Source of the DNA: Apiospora phragmitis
Lineage: Eukaryota > Ascomycota > Sordariomycetes > Amphisphaeriales > Apiosporaceae
NCBI GenBank assembly: GCA_038363925.1
Contig: JAQQWL010000013.1
Coordinates: forward strand, 2,914,001 to 2,978,000
Length of the DNA stretch: 64,000 bases
Direction: 5' to 3'
The notes below the pieces were generated by a model, which saw only the letters and a program-made list of their open reading frames with translations, had not been told where the DNA came from and ran no database searches. The translations under genes were made by a program, and so were the position numbers. This document shows, piece after piece, positions 1-12,075 of this stretch. Each line of letters opens with the position of its first letter. The first letter of the stretch is position 1.

Positions 1-1470
1 TTCTATGCGATAACTTCCCATCCTACCTCTCCCTCGCCACGATGGTCTTTTCGGCCACATACCGACCTCTTCGGCAACCTACCAACAATCATCTTCACGG
101 CCGGAGCGCGTAGCATTGCCCGTCAATCTTCAATCTGGGCATGAACCCCCCTGCGGCGCTCCCTCCTACTGCGGTATAGTGGGCTCCAACAGTTCAGGGT
201 CTCTCGGCGAATCCCCGCGTCGCGACAAGGGCAAAAAAGAGGGGTGGCGTCGTCATGCCCGTGTAGATACGAGTATGCGCCCCTGGCTGTCCAACGTCGG
301 GAGTTCGGTGATAAAATACAATTAGATGTCGATCTTCTGGTTAAGTACACAATCTTACTCTAATCGTTTTCTTTATTTTGTTCTTTTTTGAATCTTCCCT
401 GTATAATCTCGTTGCGGTCTCCGCCCCACACATCGCGACCCCTGTTCCACTCCCACTCGTAAAGGCCCGATGCCCTTCCAGGCTGCCAAGGCCACACACA
501 CACACGTGACACAAATACACACACATGCTTCCTAGCTTCTACGAGATTTCATTTCCTTCTCCCAATAGGTTGGTAGATTAACTGACGATGATGACCCGTC
601 CGGCCGGCGTCAGCCCACGGTGGGCACATACGAAGAAGTATGTAAGTAAGAGCCTTCTTTCACCCCATCGAGGGGGGCTTCTACAATAGAATACGCACGT
701 CATTTGATCTTTTTTTTTTCGAATGACCTACATACATATCTATTGGGATCTGCCCTCCCCCACCCGCCAAGAAAGATTTAATCGATGTACGTACCCGGTC
801 TCACACCTGACACCCCAAGGGAGTGGTGTTTTTATGCCCAATGTGTGTGTGTGTGTGCGTGTACCTTACGGATCCGGCCCCCAGAAACGCGCGGCCACCG
901 GGGGGTGCTGAAATCGGAACTCGCTCCCCGGAATCCCAAACGCAGTCCGCCGCCCCGGGGCGGCTCCTTCCTTTACCCGCACCTTCCCCTCCCAAGTCGA
1001 GGAGGGGCGTGAAGCTGGTTGCCAAGCATGGCATCCTGAATAGCCCCAGTTTCAAGACTTCCTGGGCAGGGGCAGAGCGGCAGACTGTTTAAGGTAGTAA
1101 ATCGTGCATCGTCCTCCCAACCTGTTCTCATCAAGCCTTCGAGAGAAACCGTCTCATTGCGCGTATGTCCATTTTGACTAGCTTGGTGATTAATCGGCTG
1201 TGGACTGATGTCCAGAAAACACAAAACATGTTTTGTATATGATGACTGCTGGTTCACATTAGCAGTTAGGACGGCAGGAGTAAAGTGAGTACTCGAATAA
1301 TTTCCAGATTATTAGGTACATATATATTTATAATGCTTATTATACTACATTGTAGTTTCGTAGTTTCATCACCCCGCCGACCCGTAGGTTTTTGTTTGCC
1401 TGATTAATAATACATGTATAATTTTTTTTTTTGGTTCAATGTGGTTGCTCTGCTGCTCTTCTTCCTCTCT
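1..1470. other. Intergenic, no gene seen
   Basis: No open frame here looks like a known protein and none has convincing codon bias. The stretch holds a short CA run near 495-525, a TG run near 843-860 and AT-rich sequence at 1290-1430. It probably includes 3' sequence of the leftward gene that follows. Confidence 0.5.
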
Positions 1471-1552
1471 TCTCAGTCTTCTCAGTCTTCTCCGTCTTCT
1501 CCGTCTTCTCCGTCTTCTCCGTCTTCTCCGTCTTCTCCGTCTTCTCCGTCTT
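1471..1552. repeat. 9-bp minisatellite, about 9 units
   Basis: A tandem array of the nonamer CGTCTTCTC, with two leading units carrying CAG in place of CCG. It starts just past the stop codon of the rhodopsin-domain gene, so it lies in that gene's 3' untranslated region and would be purine-rich in the transcript. In three frames it gives repetitive open frames, none of which looks like a real protein. Confidence 0.9.
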
Positions 1553-1567
1553 CCCCCCCTCCGAACC

Positions 1568-2965
1568 TCAGCGATACCGCCTCTCCGCGTCGGCAGCCGT
1601 ACGCTCGGTGTGGACGGAGAAGTCGCTCTGGACCTGGATGCCGCCGGCGTTCTTCTGCAGCGGCAGCTCGTCGAGCGAGTGCCCATCGTCGTCGCTGTCC
1701 ATCTTGGAGAAGCCGTGGGAGCGCGGGCCCGAGCGGAGCCCGCTGCCGCCGCCGGCGCCGCCCTTGGACCCGGACGCGCTCGCCGACGCACCCGTGCCGC
1801 CGATGGTCGCGACGCCGAAGCCGCCCTTGGACCCCATGCCGCTGGAGGACTTGCCGTCCTTGCCCGTCGTCTGCGTGCCGTTGCGGCGCGACGAGTTGAG
1901 GGAGCCCCACTGCGAGGAGATCTTCATCATGACGGGGCGGAGGGTGGGTAGGCACGCGCTGATGACGCCGCACGCGCTCTCGACGACGCACCACGTGCAG
2001 GCCTCGGCCAGCGTCCAGGTGGTGTCCTCGATCTGGAACTGCATGATGGTGCTGAAACGGTAGATACTGGCGAAGAGGACGCTAGAGAAAAGAGGGGGAC
2101 AGTTAGTAAGAGAAAGACAGAAAAGACAACAGACCGGTGAGGGGACTGTGTCGAATCTGGGGTCTGGTATTACTTACAAACTGCCCAGCAAGAACATGAA
2201 CAGGAGCGAGATTTTCTGCGCCAGGTTGACCTGCAGATGCCAGACCTGCCCCACGGGCATGGCGAGGATGGCGATGTCTGTGGCGATGTTGGGGATGGCG
2301 TTGCCGATGAAGGAAGCCTTGAGGTTGATGCAGTGGCCCGGCAGGGCCGGGTTCCAGGCCTTGGGGATGGGCCAGCACTGAAAGATGCAGACGAGCACGA
2401 TGGCGATCCACCAGGCGACGACGATGCCGCCGATGAACCAGGCGCCGTACTTGAAGTTGCGCGAGGGGAAAATGCGCAGGTACATCGCCAGCACCGACAG
2501 CTTGACCAGCATCACGCCCGTCACGTAGACGCACTCGAAGCCGAGCAGCAGCTTGAAGAACTCGGTCAGGGTCTCGGGCGGGACCATCTGCATGTGTTTA
2601 CCGAGGCCGTTGGCGATCACTGTGTGGGTTTCACCAGAAAACGTCAGCCTCATTGATATCCATTTCACACAAACACCTCTTTTTCGTGTATTTGTTCATC
2701 AAGAATAATAAGTATTAAAGAACCTACTGCCATAGTTGAGAGATCCCGTAACAAACGTGACGAGCAGAGCAGAAATGACCATGTAATCGTCCAGGGCGTA
2801 TCCCGTAGATTTTATGTATCTCGCCCAGAGGCGCAGGCCGACGAAGAATGTGGCCAGCACCAGAAGGGCCGTGGTCGTCGCGGACTGGTGAGGGCCCTGG
2901 TCGTCGTAGACGGACTCGGCGCGGGCGCGAACGAGGGCGGCGCCCATGAAAGGAATGGCCACCAT
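1568..2965 (-). CDS. PTH11-like rhodopsin-domain integral membrane protein
   Basis: Three exons: 2965-2728, 2619-2178 and 2081-1568, joined at GTAGGT/ACAG and GTAAGT/CTAG sites. They give 397 residues with an uninterrupted frame. Splicing at the first intron restores the family block NYGMIANGLGKHM, and the second restores SFVLFASIYRFSTI. Seven hydrophobic segments fit the fungal rhodopsin domain (Pfam 20684), including the hallmark FIGNAIPNIATDIAIL near residue 190. The C-terminal tail of about 130 residues is Ser/Gly/Asp-rich and presumably cytoplasmic. There is no CFEM cysteine domain at the N-terminus. Family members are plasma-membrane proteins, some acting as GPCR-like sensors; ligand and role here are unknown. 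An alternative in-frame ATG at 3025 adds 20 residues, but the 2965 start directly precedes the predicted extracellular N-terminus. Confidence 0.85.
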
Positions 2966-3899
2966 GATTTGGACGGCGATGGCTGGACTGGACTGGACTC
3001 GACTGAAATCACCGAGGAGGAACAACTACTACTACACCGGCGGCGGCGGCGGCGGTGACGGTGACGGCGTGTTGGTTTGGTGATGGCGTATTGGTGAATG
3101 AGTGGACAAATGACGAAACCATCTTCTGTCGCCTTCCTCTGCGACGGGCACTTGGTGGGCTACGAACAAAGTCCAGACCCGTTTATATACCTACTTCTTA
3201 TCCAAGTCCACACACAGCATCTAGCTTTTTTATTTTTGCCTATCCGGGTCCATGGTACCACGATCAGCAGCATGCAGGAGTAAGTGGTATGCTATGCCGA
3301 AGTGCCTGTCACCCGTTTACGGTCTGGGACAAACTCTAATCTGCCTGACGGTTTCATCGTCGGTGGCTGTTTATATCAAACTAATCAGCCGATCCCTGCT
3401 AGCTCGGGGTTAGTTCCGTGCTACGGGTATATTTCAGCACAGACAAAGTGGGCTGGCTGGCAGGTCGGCTGGATGAAGAAAAAAGGTTCTGGTCTGCGCC
3501 GCACAACTACCGGCGGCCCGAAGCCAAGGTCGTCGCTTGGGTGGTTGAACCTGGATTTTCCCACGTGTGCGGCGTGTGTGTGCGGCGCATTTTCTAGATG
3601 CCGAACCAAAAGCCTGGGCTTACCCCCCCCTCTTCCCTTCCCTTCCATTAATGTTCTATGCCGCCTCTAATTACATGCTAACTCGAGGTTGACATCGAGG
3701 ACATCTGTCATGGCTTGATGGGGGCTGTCTTTGATTGCTTGTAATCACCTGGCAGATACTGACTCATGCGTACCGTCAAAGGTTCATTCCTGGTACGGAT
3801 CCGCTCAGGAATACGTAACACTGTAAGGTTACTGTATGTAGTAGGGGCAGAGTGCTAGAGGTTCCACCGGTAGGGCAGGGGTCGCGGAGGGCTACAGGG

Positions 3900-4985
3900 C
3901 CTACCCCTGTTAGTAGATGAGACTCGGGCATCGAATATTTATGCGTTTTCCCCAGCATATCTACTTAAGGGCTCGCACGTGACCTTTTGCGGGGCCTCAT
4001 AATTGGTGCATTTTCCCACCCAAATGGCCTCAATTCTGCACCACCACATACAGCACCACCAACAGCAGCGCCAATAACACCGCCAATAGCACTGCATACA
4101 GCACCACATACAGCATTATCGTAATTGGTGCTGTTGGCGGTGGTACTGTATGTGGTGGTGCTATATGCATATAGTGGTGCTGGTGGTGGTTGGGAGGGGG
4201 GGTCCTGTCGACCCTGAAAAGGTTAGCTTTTACACTTAAAATCAGCCTGTACAGGGGTCTGAAACCCCCTGTATGGACCCCTGTAAACAGATATTTTCAG
4301 AAAGCATATCTGTTATCTGTTTTATCTATTAGTATACCAAAATCAGCGCTGACGGCCGAAATTTATGCATTAAAACCAGTATATCTACTAACAGGGGTAT
4401 GACCTATACTAGGAGGGCCACTGGAAGAAAGTGTGTAACGGTTCGTTAACTATGCGTATTAAAATCCCGGTAAGGCGCCCCGCCGCTGGCCAATCAGCGA
4501 TCCGCTTATGTCCGAACCCTATCCATTTTGGGTCACATCGAGTCAGTATAGGACCCCAGCTGCGAGGGCTAGCTGCTAGCGGCCTCCGGCTGATACCTTA
4601 ACCTCACCATTCCGGGCATCCTGATCAAGCAAAGCCTGAATAGGGGAGCGGTTCCCCCGTAACGGGTATAGGACGTACCCCTATTAATAGATAAGACTCA
4701 TCCCTTAAAAACTTATGCATTATCCCTAATATCTATTATATTGAATATTCGCTTAAAGTAAGCTAGCCTCTTTTGGCTAGCCCATTACTTAATACGGTTA
4801 ATATTATTATATATGCCTTCTAGCTGTCAACTCTAAGCTACCCTACCCCCTTATACCCATGTTTTACCCCTGTATCGTGGGCCGAGGGGGTCGAATTATA
4901 CACTTTCACCCACCGGTACATCCCTCTGGGGGCCCCCACATGCGTTACATCCTATATCTGTTAACTGGGGTATAACCTGTAATTG
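3900..4985. repeat. Degenerate dispersed repeat, four partial copies
   Basis: A block containing TACCCCTGTTAGTAGAT, then GAGACTC and, about 20 bp on, TTATGCGTTTTCCCCAGCATATCTACT lies at 3900-3965. A direct copy with several substitutions is at 4674-4740, an inverted copy at 4358-4406 and a shorter inverted copy near 4958-4985. Many differences between copies are C to T or G to A. This fits remnants of an old, mutated transposable element whose family I cannot name. Confidence 0.6.
4038..4161. repeat. Inverted repeat able to form a long hairpin
   Basis: Arms at 4038-4075 and 4124-4161 (38 bp each, a few mismatches) are reverse complements. They are built from GCACCACCACATACAGYACC and its complement, around a 48-bp loop that itself repeats CATACAGCACCACATACAGC. 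It lies in gene-free sequence between two divergently oriented genes. Confidence 0.8.
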
Positions 4986-5416
4986 TTCCTTGTGCTTGAC
5001 AGTCCAACGCTTGCAAGCATGCCCACATCGTGCATCTCGTCTAATTAGACAATGCGGAACGTCGTATCAGATTGCACCGGAGAGGGGCCGCCCTCGTGGG
5101 TTGGTCCGTTACAACTCGAGACCGCCGTTCCATTGGGCCCCATACTGCGTCCTGGGATAACGTTTTTTGCCCTAAAATGCGTCCAGGCTCGGTTGTGTGT
5201 GCCTCGGCTTGCACCACCTGGATTGCTGCGGGTGCTGCTGCGAGGGGGGATCTGCCGCGCTCGGTATAATACGATACCACCTGCATGCCCAATACGTACA
5301 CATAGCCGAACTCTTTTCCTATACCTGGTACCACCAAAGCAATAACCAACAAACACTATATACTACCCTTCCATCGTGCATTCATAGCCCAAAGTAGAAA
5401 GCCATCATCATTCACC

Positions 5417-6295
5417 ATGGCGATTTCCACCACCTCCACCCCCACTGTCAAGCCCACCATCGTCTTCGGCCCCGGAGCGTGGCACAGGGCCAAGTGCTTT
5501 GACACCATTCGCTCGAACCTCGAAGCCCAGGGCTGGGCGACCGAGGCCGTCGAGTATCCCTCGGTCGTCGAGGCCGACAAGCACGCCGAGGCCCTAAACA
5601 ATGGGGACGTCGACGCCAAGGGCCTGCCCGGCCTCGACGCCGACGCCGCCGCCACCCGCGACGTCCTGCGCCGCCTCTCGGACGAGGGCAAGGAGATCGT
5701 CCTCGTCGTGCACTCGTACGGCGGCCTCGTCGGCGCCAACGCGCTGGGCGCGCCCGCCGGCGCCAACAGCCCCGAGGGCAGCAAGGCCACGCAAGTCGAG
5801 AAGTTCGGCATCCAGCACCGCCGGGCCGCGGGCCAGCCGGGCGGCGTCATCATGTACGTGTACCTGGCGGCCTTCGTGACGCCCAAGGGCGGGTCCATCT
5901 ACAACATGCTGGGCGGCGACTGGCTGCCCTGGATGCTGCCGCGCGGCGACGTCGTCGTGGCCGACAAGCCGGTGCAGACGTTTTACCACGACTGCGCGCC
6001 CGCGGTGCAGGAGCAGGCCGTCGCCAACCTGTGCCTGCAGTCGAAGCAGGTCTTCCTCGACAGCGTCGCGTACGAGCCCTGGAACGACGGCGTCGAGTGC
6101 GCCTTCTACTTCTGCGACGAGGACAAGGCGCTGCCGCCGCCCATCCAGGAGCAGCTGGCCGCCCAGCTCGGGCCCAACGCCATCACCTACCACGCCAAGA
6201 CGTCGCACTCGCCCTTCCTGTCCGAGGTCGACGAGGTGGCCACGTTCCTCATCGACGTCGCCAAGCAGGGCCAGGAGCGCGCCCTCAAGGCCTAA
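5417..6295 (+). CDS. Alpha/beta hydrolase
   Basis: Single exon, 292 residues, ATG in a strong fungal start context (CACCATGG). The chain begins with a beta-strand and oxyanion region (TIVFGPGAWH, residues 14-23). The nucleophile elbow is VVHSYGG near residue 97, so the nucleophile is the Ser of HSYGG. The likely catalytic His lies in TSHSPF near residue 269, with an acidic residue upstream in FCDEDKA. This matches the AB-hydrolase-1 family (Pfam 12697), small soluble esterase or lactonase-like enzymes; the substrate cannot be predicted. There is no signal peptide or membrane segment, so it is probably cytosolic. The frame is intact, unlike several neighbours. A GAT/ATG trinucleotide run follows the stop. 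Confidence 0.9.
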   Translation: MAISTTSTPTVKPTIVFGPGAWHRAKCFDTIRSNLEAQGWATEAVEYPSVVEADKHAEALNNGDVDAKGLPGLDADAAATRDVLRRLSDEGKEIVLVVHSYGGLVGANALGAPAGANSPEGSKATQVEKFGIQHRRAAGQPGGVIMYVYLAAFVTPKGGSIYNMLGGDWLPWMLPRGDVVVADKPVQTFYHDCAPAVQEQAVANLCLQSKQVFLDSVAYEPWNDGVECAFYFCDEDKALPPPIQEQLAAQLGPNAITYHAKTSHSPFLSEVDEVATFLIDVAKQGQERALKA

Positions 6296-7104
6296 TAGAC
6301 AGCAACGAGACGCATGATGATGATGATGATGATGATTTCATCTGCGCGTTGACTATTTTCTTTGCGATACCCAGCGAATCTGAATAAAGCGACTGATGCA
6401 AGTAGAAATAAAAATACAAACATAAGATAGAGGCAGCATAGACGTTGCTCGACCCAAAAATCAAGCCCCGCTGCACCGTGATGTGATGTTGTCTGGATGG
6501 CGATGAAAAGTGGCTGCTTGGTGGCGTGCGTTGTCATGATACACTGCGGCCAAGGCCCAATCCAAAGCCGCTCACTAATTAGTATTACTGTCTCTGCACT
6601 GACATGGTGTGGCGGTGTAGTTGAGTGGCTTGCGCCACACCAGTGGTAAAATACACCCACCGCCGAGAGGTCTTAGCTCAATTCATCACGCTTTCTTTCA
6701 CCACATCTTCTGCTGTTATTGATTCACTGCCCAAGAACTCTCGAGACGAGTACATAAGCAAGATGAGTCTTGACCCGTGGGCACCGCTGACTAGACTGGC
6801 CGGCCGCGGTTTCCGCGTATCCGGGACGGCATTGCTGCGACGAGTGTATCCGCCGTTTTCTGGCAGATCAGTCACTTGTGGTTTCGACGTGCATGTGGTG
6901 GGTGCGATGGTCGAAAGGGGTCAATTCCATGTTTGTTTTCGATAAAAGGTCAGAACGGCGGTTACCGAGTAATGTATACCACCACGTTGTATCGGAAGGG
7001 TAGGTTACTAGGATAAGCATTCATTGCTTCCGAGGTTGAACCCTGAACGCCTTGCCTTCAAGATAAGGGACCTCTTCCTACGACGAGGAAGATGCCGTTT
7101 CTCA
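6296..7104. other. Intergenic between convergent genes
   Basis: The sequence between two convergent genes begins with an (ATG)n/(GAT)n run at 6313-6336. Nothing else recognisable was seen; it should hold the 3' ends of both transcripts. Confidence 0.5.
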
Positions 7105-10100
7105 TTACATAACAAGTATAGTAGATTGTTTATCTGCATTATCACCAAAGGACACCTCGCTCTCGACCACGGTCTTGCGGTCGCCGTGCTCCAGTTTCCC
7201 GCTCACCCGGTCCGGGAGGTAGCCGACCTTGTGCTTTATCCACCACAGCGTCCGCGCGCCCTTGAACTGGATCACGCCACGGTGCCGCCGATGCGTCTGC
7301 TTGGCGTGCGACCGGTAGTCACGCACGGCGTCGCGCATGCCGCGGCTGGACTCGTCCTGGAGATACTCGTCGTCACTATGGGCACTACCGCCATCTTCCT
7401 CGTCGTCCTCATCCATATTACTCATCGCGTCCTTATATCCACCTTCGCCGTCATCCTCGTCGTTTTCGGCAGCGTCGTCGCTATCCTCCGACGTGGACTC
7501 GACCGCGGTTCCTTCTGTCATGGCGGACCTCCCCGACGACGCCCTCGGTCTGCGCCCGGGCGGCGCTGCGCACGGCGCCCTCGTCCTCGCGCCGCTCCTT
7601 GCGCAGCTGGTACGCCGCCGTCTCGACGACCTCGATGACGTTGGCGACGTGGGGGTCGCGGTCCGCGAGCCCGGCGTGGGCCTTGCCGACCCCCCTGCGG
7701 AACCGCACGCGCAGCGAGACCCGGCCGACCTTCTCGTCGCCCGCCGCGTCCTTCGGTAGGGCGCACGTGCTCGCGCGCTTGAGGTCGCCCTTCCAGACGT
7801 CGAGCGCGACGGTGACTTCCTCGTCGTCGGGCAGCTCCGACAGCCACAGCACCGCGTACGCCACGGCCGTCTTGGAGTCGAGGCCGACGCGCAGGCGCCG
7901 CTCTTTGCGGAACTGGAGCACCAGCGGCGAGCTGTAGCGCTTGCGCACGCCGAGGTGCAGCATCTTGCCCTGTGCCGTGGACCAGAAGGGCTGCTGCTCT
8001 TCGTCGGTGCCAGAAGATGACGACTTCTTGTTATAGTACATGTGCCCCGAGCTCAGGGAGGTGTCGAGCTTCATGGTGAGCCCGTGCAGTTCGGCGGACA
8101 CGTCCTGGGCCCCGACGCGGGGGCCGACGGCGAGGGTGCCGTACTCCCACCCCAGCATGGGGCGCGGCGGGTGCACCCCGACGGACCGGAACACCATCGA
8201 GATGCGCAGCCGGCCGTAGCCCATGCCGCCGAACAGGGGGTAGACGCGGTCGACCTGCGCGCGCTCCTTGAACACCTCGCGCAGCGGCAGGTACACGAGC
8301 CCCATGAGCGCGTCGTCCTCGTGCACGCACAAGTCGCGCACCGACACGAACAGCTCGGCGGTGCGCCAGTCGCGCAGAAACCGCTCGGTGCTGGCGTTGA
8401 AGAAAGGCCGCGCGTTCTTGGGCTTGACGCGGGTCCGGTAGATCTTCTCGTGGTTCAGGATGATGTTGCAATAAGCCGAGGGCAGCTCCTCGCCCTCCTC
8501 GACCTCGTCGTCGACCTCGGTCCCGCGGTTGCGCTGGGCCGCGTTATGGTGCGCGCGGATCTCGAGCCCCGTCGCCTCGTGGATCTGGATCGCCAGCACG
8601 CCGCTCGGGAAGTCGGCGCAGGGCGGCGCCGACGCCACCATGCGGTCCTCCATCTCCTTGTACTCGGCCTGCCGCGTGCCCTCGACGTCGTCGATCTTGG
8701 GCCCGCCCCGCAGCTTGCGCTTGCAGTTTTCGTCGGCGCGCTCGGACAGGACCTCGGCGGTCCGCACCTCGGGGAACTCGGTCTGCTGCGCAAGCTGGCT
8801 CGCCTGGATGGCGATCTTGGGGTAGTACCCGACGGCCCACTCGAGCTTGCCCGGCATGCGCTCGCTCGCCTTGAGGGCTTTGAAGCCGTCGACGCGGTCC
8901 TGCATCCGGTTCACCGTGGCCGGGTCGCGCATGAGCTCGCGCAGGTCCATCTCGACGCGGCCGAGGTCGTCGTCGGCGGTGAAGCGGTCCGAGTCCCACA
9001 GCTGGACGCGCAGCCGCTCGTGGATGTTGAGCTCGTCGTCGGTCACGGGCAGAAACGCCGTCTCGTCCCACCACGGCTGCATCTCGGCCAGCAGCACGCG
9101 CGTCGACCAGAGCGGCTTGACGTACTTGGCCCAGCCGCACGTGACGTAGGGATCGGCGCTGCCCTCGGGCCGCAGCAGCGGGATCGCCTGGTCCCCCTGC
9201 TTGAAGCTGTAGGCGCGCTTGACGTGGATCACGATGATGCCCTTGGCGCGCGGGTCCAGCTTGTAGTCGCGGCCGGCCAGGATGTCTTTCAGGGGACCGT
9301 GATGCTCTTCGGGGCCACGTACTCGGCCACGGCCGCGTCGACCGACGTCTGCACGAAGCTGGAGATGAGCGGCAGGTCCATGATGTTCAGGCCCTTCTGG
9401 ACGAGCGGCATGCAGGCGATCTCCACCTTGGGCTGGCCGAGCAGGGTTACCGTTACGGAGCTGAAGAAAGGGGGGTCGGGTATCAGGGTGAGTCGCAGCC
9501 TAGCTTTGCCGACCAGCGCTTTGAGATGTGCGTAAATGGGAAGCTTGATTCGCCCTGTTCAGTCGTAATAGTCAGAAACCATGTTTGCTTTGAGTGTTGT
9601 TATGGCTGGGGGTATAGTTATTTACCTGGAAGATAGAATCCCATGACGAGATGGGCGTGTTGAGATGTGCCCTGCAGCCTTGCTTCATCCGAGATTATTG
9701 ACTGGGGGCGGTATGCGAATGCGACCTCGAGATTGAGGAAATCGCCATCCTCGCCTTCCAGACCCTTTTCGGCATCTTCATCCATATCTTGGGGTCCTAC
9801 ACCCCCCACTTCCAGTAAGTTTTGAGATCGTGTTCATGGCTGCGCCTGTCGGGAGCCATTTGATCCCCAGAATGTTGACGGGTGCGCCACCTTGACCTAT
9901 GTCTTCTATGCTTGGACTTGTGAGTAACGCAAATAGCAAAGGACGGTAATCACAGCTGGCAAGACATAACTAACCTGACCATTCGCACTATGCTCGGAAT
10001 GCTCGCCTGCATCACGTCCTCCAGCGTGTCGGCGACGCCAAAGAACAGATCGGGATTCACCAGCGGCCACAAGGAGCTCAACATGTCATTCAGCCAGCGC

Positions 10101-11035
10101 GTGCTGGCCGGATCGATGTCAGCGATGGCGCGAGCACCGATGGTCGCATCGTCGTCGGGATCACGGCGGTTCCTCTCGGCATGCCAGAGCTCCTCCCAGA
10201 TGTCGTCGACGCGGTTCGCCATCCACTGCCGCGCCACGTAGATGGCATACGCGATCCCCAAGAACCCCAGGCTCCCGATCGCCGCCTCTGAAGCGAACGG
10301 GAGGAACCCACCGCGGCTCCCCAGCGCCTGCTCGGCGGCCGAGACGGCGTAGGCGACCGCGACCGCGACCGCGGCCGTGAGGCCGATGACGATGCTCGCG
10401 GAGTAGACGCCGACCAGGCGCCGCTTGACGGCCTCGTAGTCGGGCGGCGGGAAGCGCGCGTCGAGCTGCGCGTGGTACACGTCGATGTCCTCGGCCTCTT
10501 CCTTCAAGTCGTCGTCCGACTTGGCCTGGCCCGCCACGCCCGTGAGCCGGCCTGACGGGGCGCCCCGCGTGATGAGCGCGCCTGGGTCCACCTCGGCCAG
10601 GTCGGACGCCTGGGAGTCGTAGATGCGCACAGGCAGGTGCGTCACGGGGTCCGTCACCTCGCGCTCGCGGCGGCGCTTCAGCTTGCGCCGCTTGCCGAGG
10701 TCCTTGCGGCGCCGCTTCGGGTTCGCCTGGCTGTCGACGGCCTCGGACGTGTCGTTGGTCACGGCGCTCTGCTGCTCGTCGTTGCTCGTCGCTTGGCCCG
10801 ATGCGTCGGCGCCATCTTTGGTGTTGCTGCTCGACTGGCTTTTACCAAGCCCGTTCGGTTCGAGTTTGTCGTCGTCGTCGTCGTCCAGCTGGGTCTCTTC
10901 GTCGCTGAAGTCCTCCTCCTCTGGGCTCAGCGCCTGGGCGGAGCGCTCCTGCTGCTCGCGCACATAGCTGCTGATGATCGGGACTGGGCGTCTCGCAGTG
11001 TAAGCCGGTTTGGAGCTGCGAAAGAACTCGGCCAT
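7105..11035 (-). CDS. mug190: Mug190-like SMP and C2 domain lipid-transfer protein (three frame breaks)
   Basis: Exons 11035-9975, 9916-9626 and 9554-7105 give about 1266 residues once three single-base breaks are allowed for. Order: acidic, basic low-complexity N-terminus; the block VTDPVTHLPVRIYDS near residue 120; two membrane segments near residues 208-270; an SMP lipid-transfer domain (from TRWLNDMLSSLWPLVNPDLF, through ILGIKWLPTGAA and DFLNLEVAFAYRP, to the LNIMDLPLISSF region); C2 domains (DPYVTCGWAKY, RVQLWDSD with Asp ligands; a second around SAYCNIILNH); and a conserved C-terminal HRRHRG tail. This is the architecture of fission yeast Mug190 and the tricalbins, ER proteins that tether and exchange lipid with other membranes. 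Breaks: an extra G in the run at 9802-9807, a missing C at 9292-9295 and an extra G at 7531-7534. Each repair restores the family sequence. Confidence 0.85.
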
Positions 11036-12075
11036 CTCATTCGCTACGCATGACGGCCCGTACTCGATCGTGCAAGTAGTGTAGTTGGTTCACTAGATAG
11101 CATGAGATTCACACATCTGCATTTCGCTGAAAAGGCACATGTCACGTCGCGCGCAAGCAGGCCAACTTCCCATTGTTGACGGGATGACGACACACGTTTT
11201 CCCTGAAAGTCCTTGGAAGTCCCGCACGGATGATGCCGAACCTTACATTATGTAGCTGGCAGTCTGATCTGCCGCATACCCGGACGAGCCCTGTGAGCTG
11301 TCACAGCGCCTTGGCGTCTCATCTCGGCGTGGACACCAGCACCGAACAGCCCCAAAATTGAAGCCTTCCATTCCAACCTCTCCTCGTCTTCTAGAAGCTT
11401 AAGTCGACAACCCTCCCCCTTTTCACAACAGCGCATCTCCCTTTCGTCTTGGATACATATTGCTGCATCATGTACACTCGTCTCAATATCTCGTTTGCTT
11501 CCCTTCATTTTGGCAGTTGATCTTCTAAGAGTCTGACTCATGTTGGAGAATCTCCGGCGTAGTTCGGCTGAAACGGCTACTAAGTGGCCTTGGCATTCTG
11601 GGGACTTACGCGTCCATGTCGGGGACCTGCACCTAATATAACGAGAGCCGCCGCATGACGTGAGCTTACATAATTAACTGCATGTAAAATCGCTTGTGAT
11701 CTTTTGCTGGGTTAGGTGAGTTGGCAAGATCGCAGACTAAATAGATCAAACAAATGTATGTCCGATTGGCTAGGAGTATCGGGATGTTTCCTTGAGTTAC
11801 ATTCCACTCATCGTCCCTCTAACACAGTCTGGATTCAACGCTCTTGGCTTTGCCCTGCTGCTCCGGATGGCTGACGCCTTGCGGCAGGTCTTGCCGCCCA
11901 CCCGTCGAAGCAAGGGGAGTGTGTAGCGATATAACAGACCATAAACCCAGCTGAATCACATCGAGGTGCTCAAGATATAGTATTTGGTAGCATTCGCCAG
12001 TAGGCGAGCTTGTCGTTCAAAACGATTCGCTCCAGTTTGCTCGCTTGCCCTAAAACGGCAGCAAGCAGTTGGGCT
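11036..12075. other. Intergenic, upstream of Mug190 and downstream of F-box gene
   Basis: This should carry the Mug190 promoter and the 3' region of the F-box gene. A 97-codon open frame (11541-11248, minus) starts with a true ATG but shows no recognisable domain. Confidence 0.4.

Larger units (their letters stand above)
2966..5416. other. Intergenic region with old repeat relics
   Basis: The first 700 bp should carry the promoter of the leftward rhodopsin-domain gene. From about 3.8 to 5.05 kb there is no plausible gene. Instead there are several degenerate direct and inverted copies of a short repeat and a long hairpin, listed separately. The part just before 5417 should hold the promoter of the hydrolase gene. 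Confidence 0.6.

Noticed and set aside
1414..1899. Repetitive frames through the 9-bp minisatellite encoding Ser/Pro, Arg/Leu or Val/Phe/Ser repeats
   Set aside because: All arise from the tandem repeat and from antisense of the rhodopsin-domain tail.
8042..9535. Very long plus-strand open frame (about 500 codons) opposite the Mug190 gene
   Set aside because: It is the antisense shadow of a conserved GC-rich coding region; its protein is Val/Leu/Arg/His-rich with no family features.
7481..11035. Reading the Mug190 locus as three or four separate genes
   Set aside because: The pieces join into one known architecture when single-base homopolymer changes are allowed, and the total becomes a multiple of three.
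11248..11541. 97-codon open frame starting with a real ATG on the minus strand
   Set aside because: No domain, no splice or context support and ordinary length for a chance frame in GC-rich DNA.
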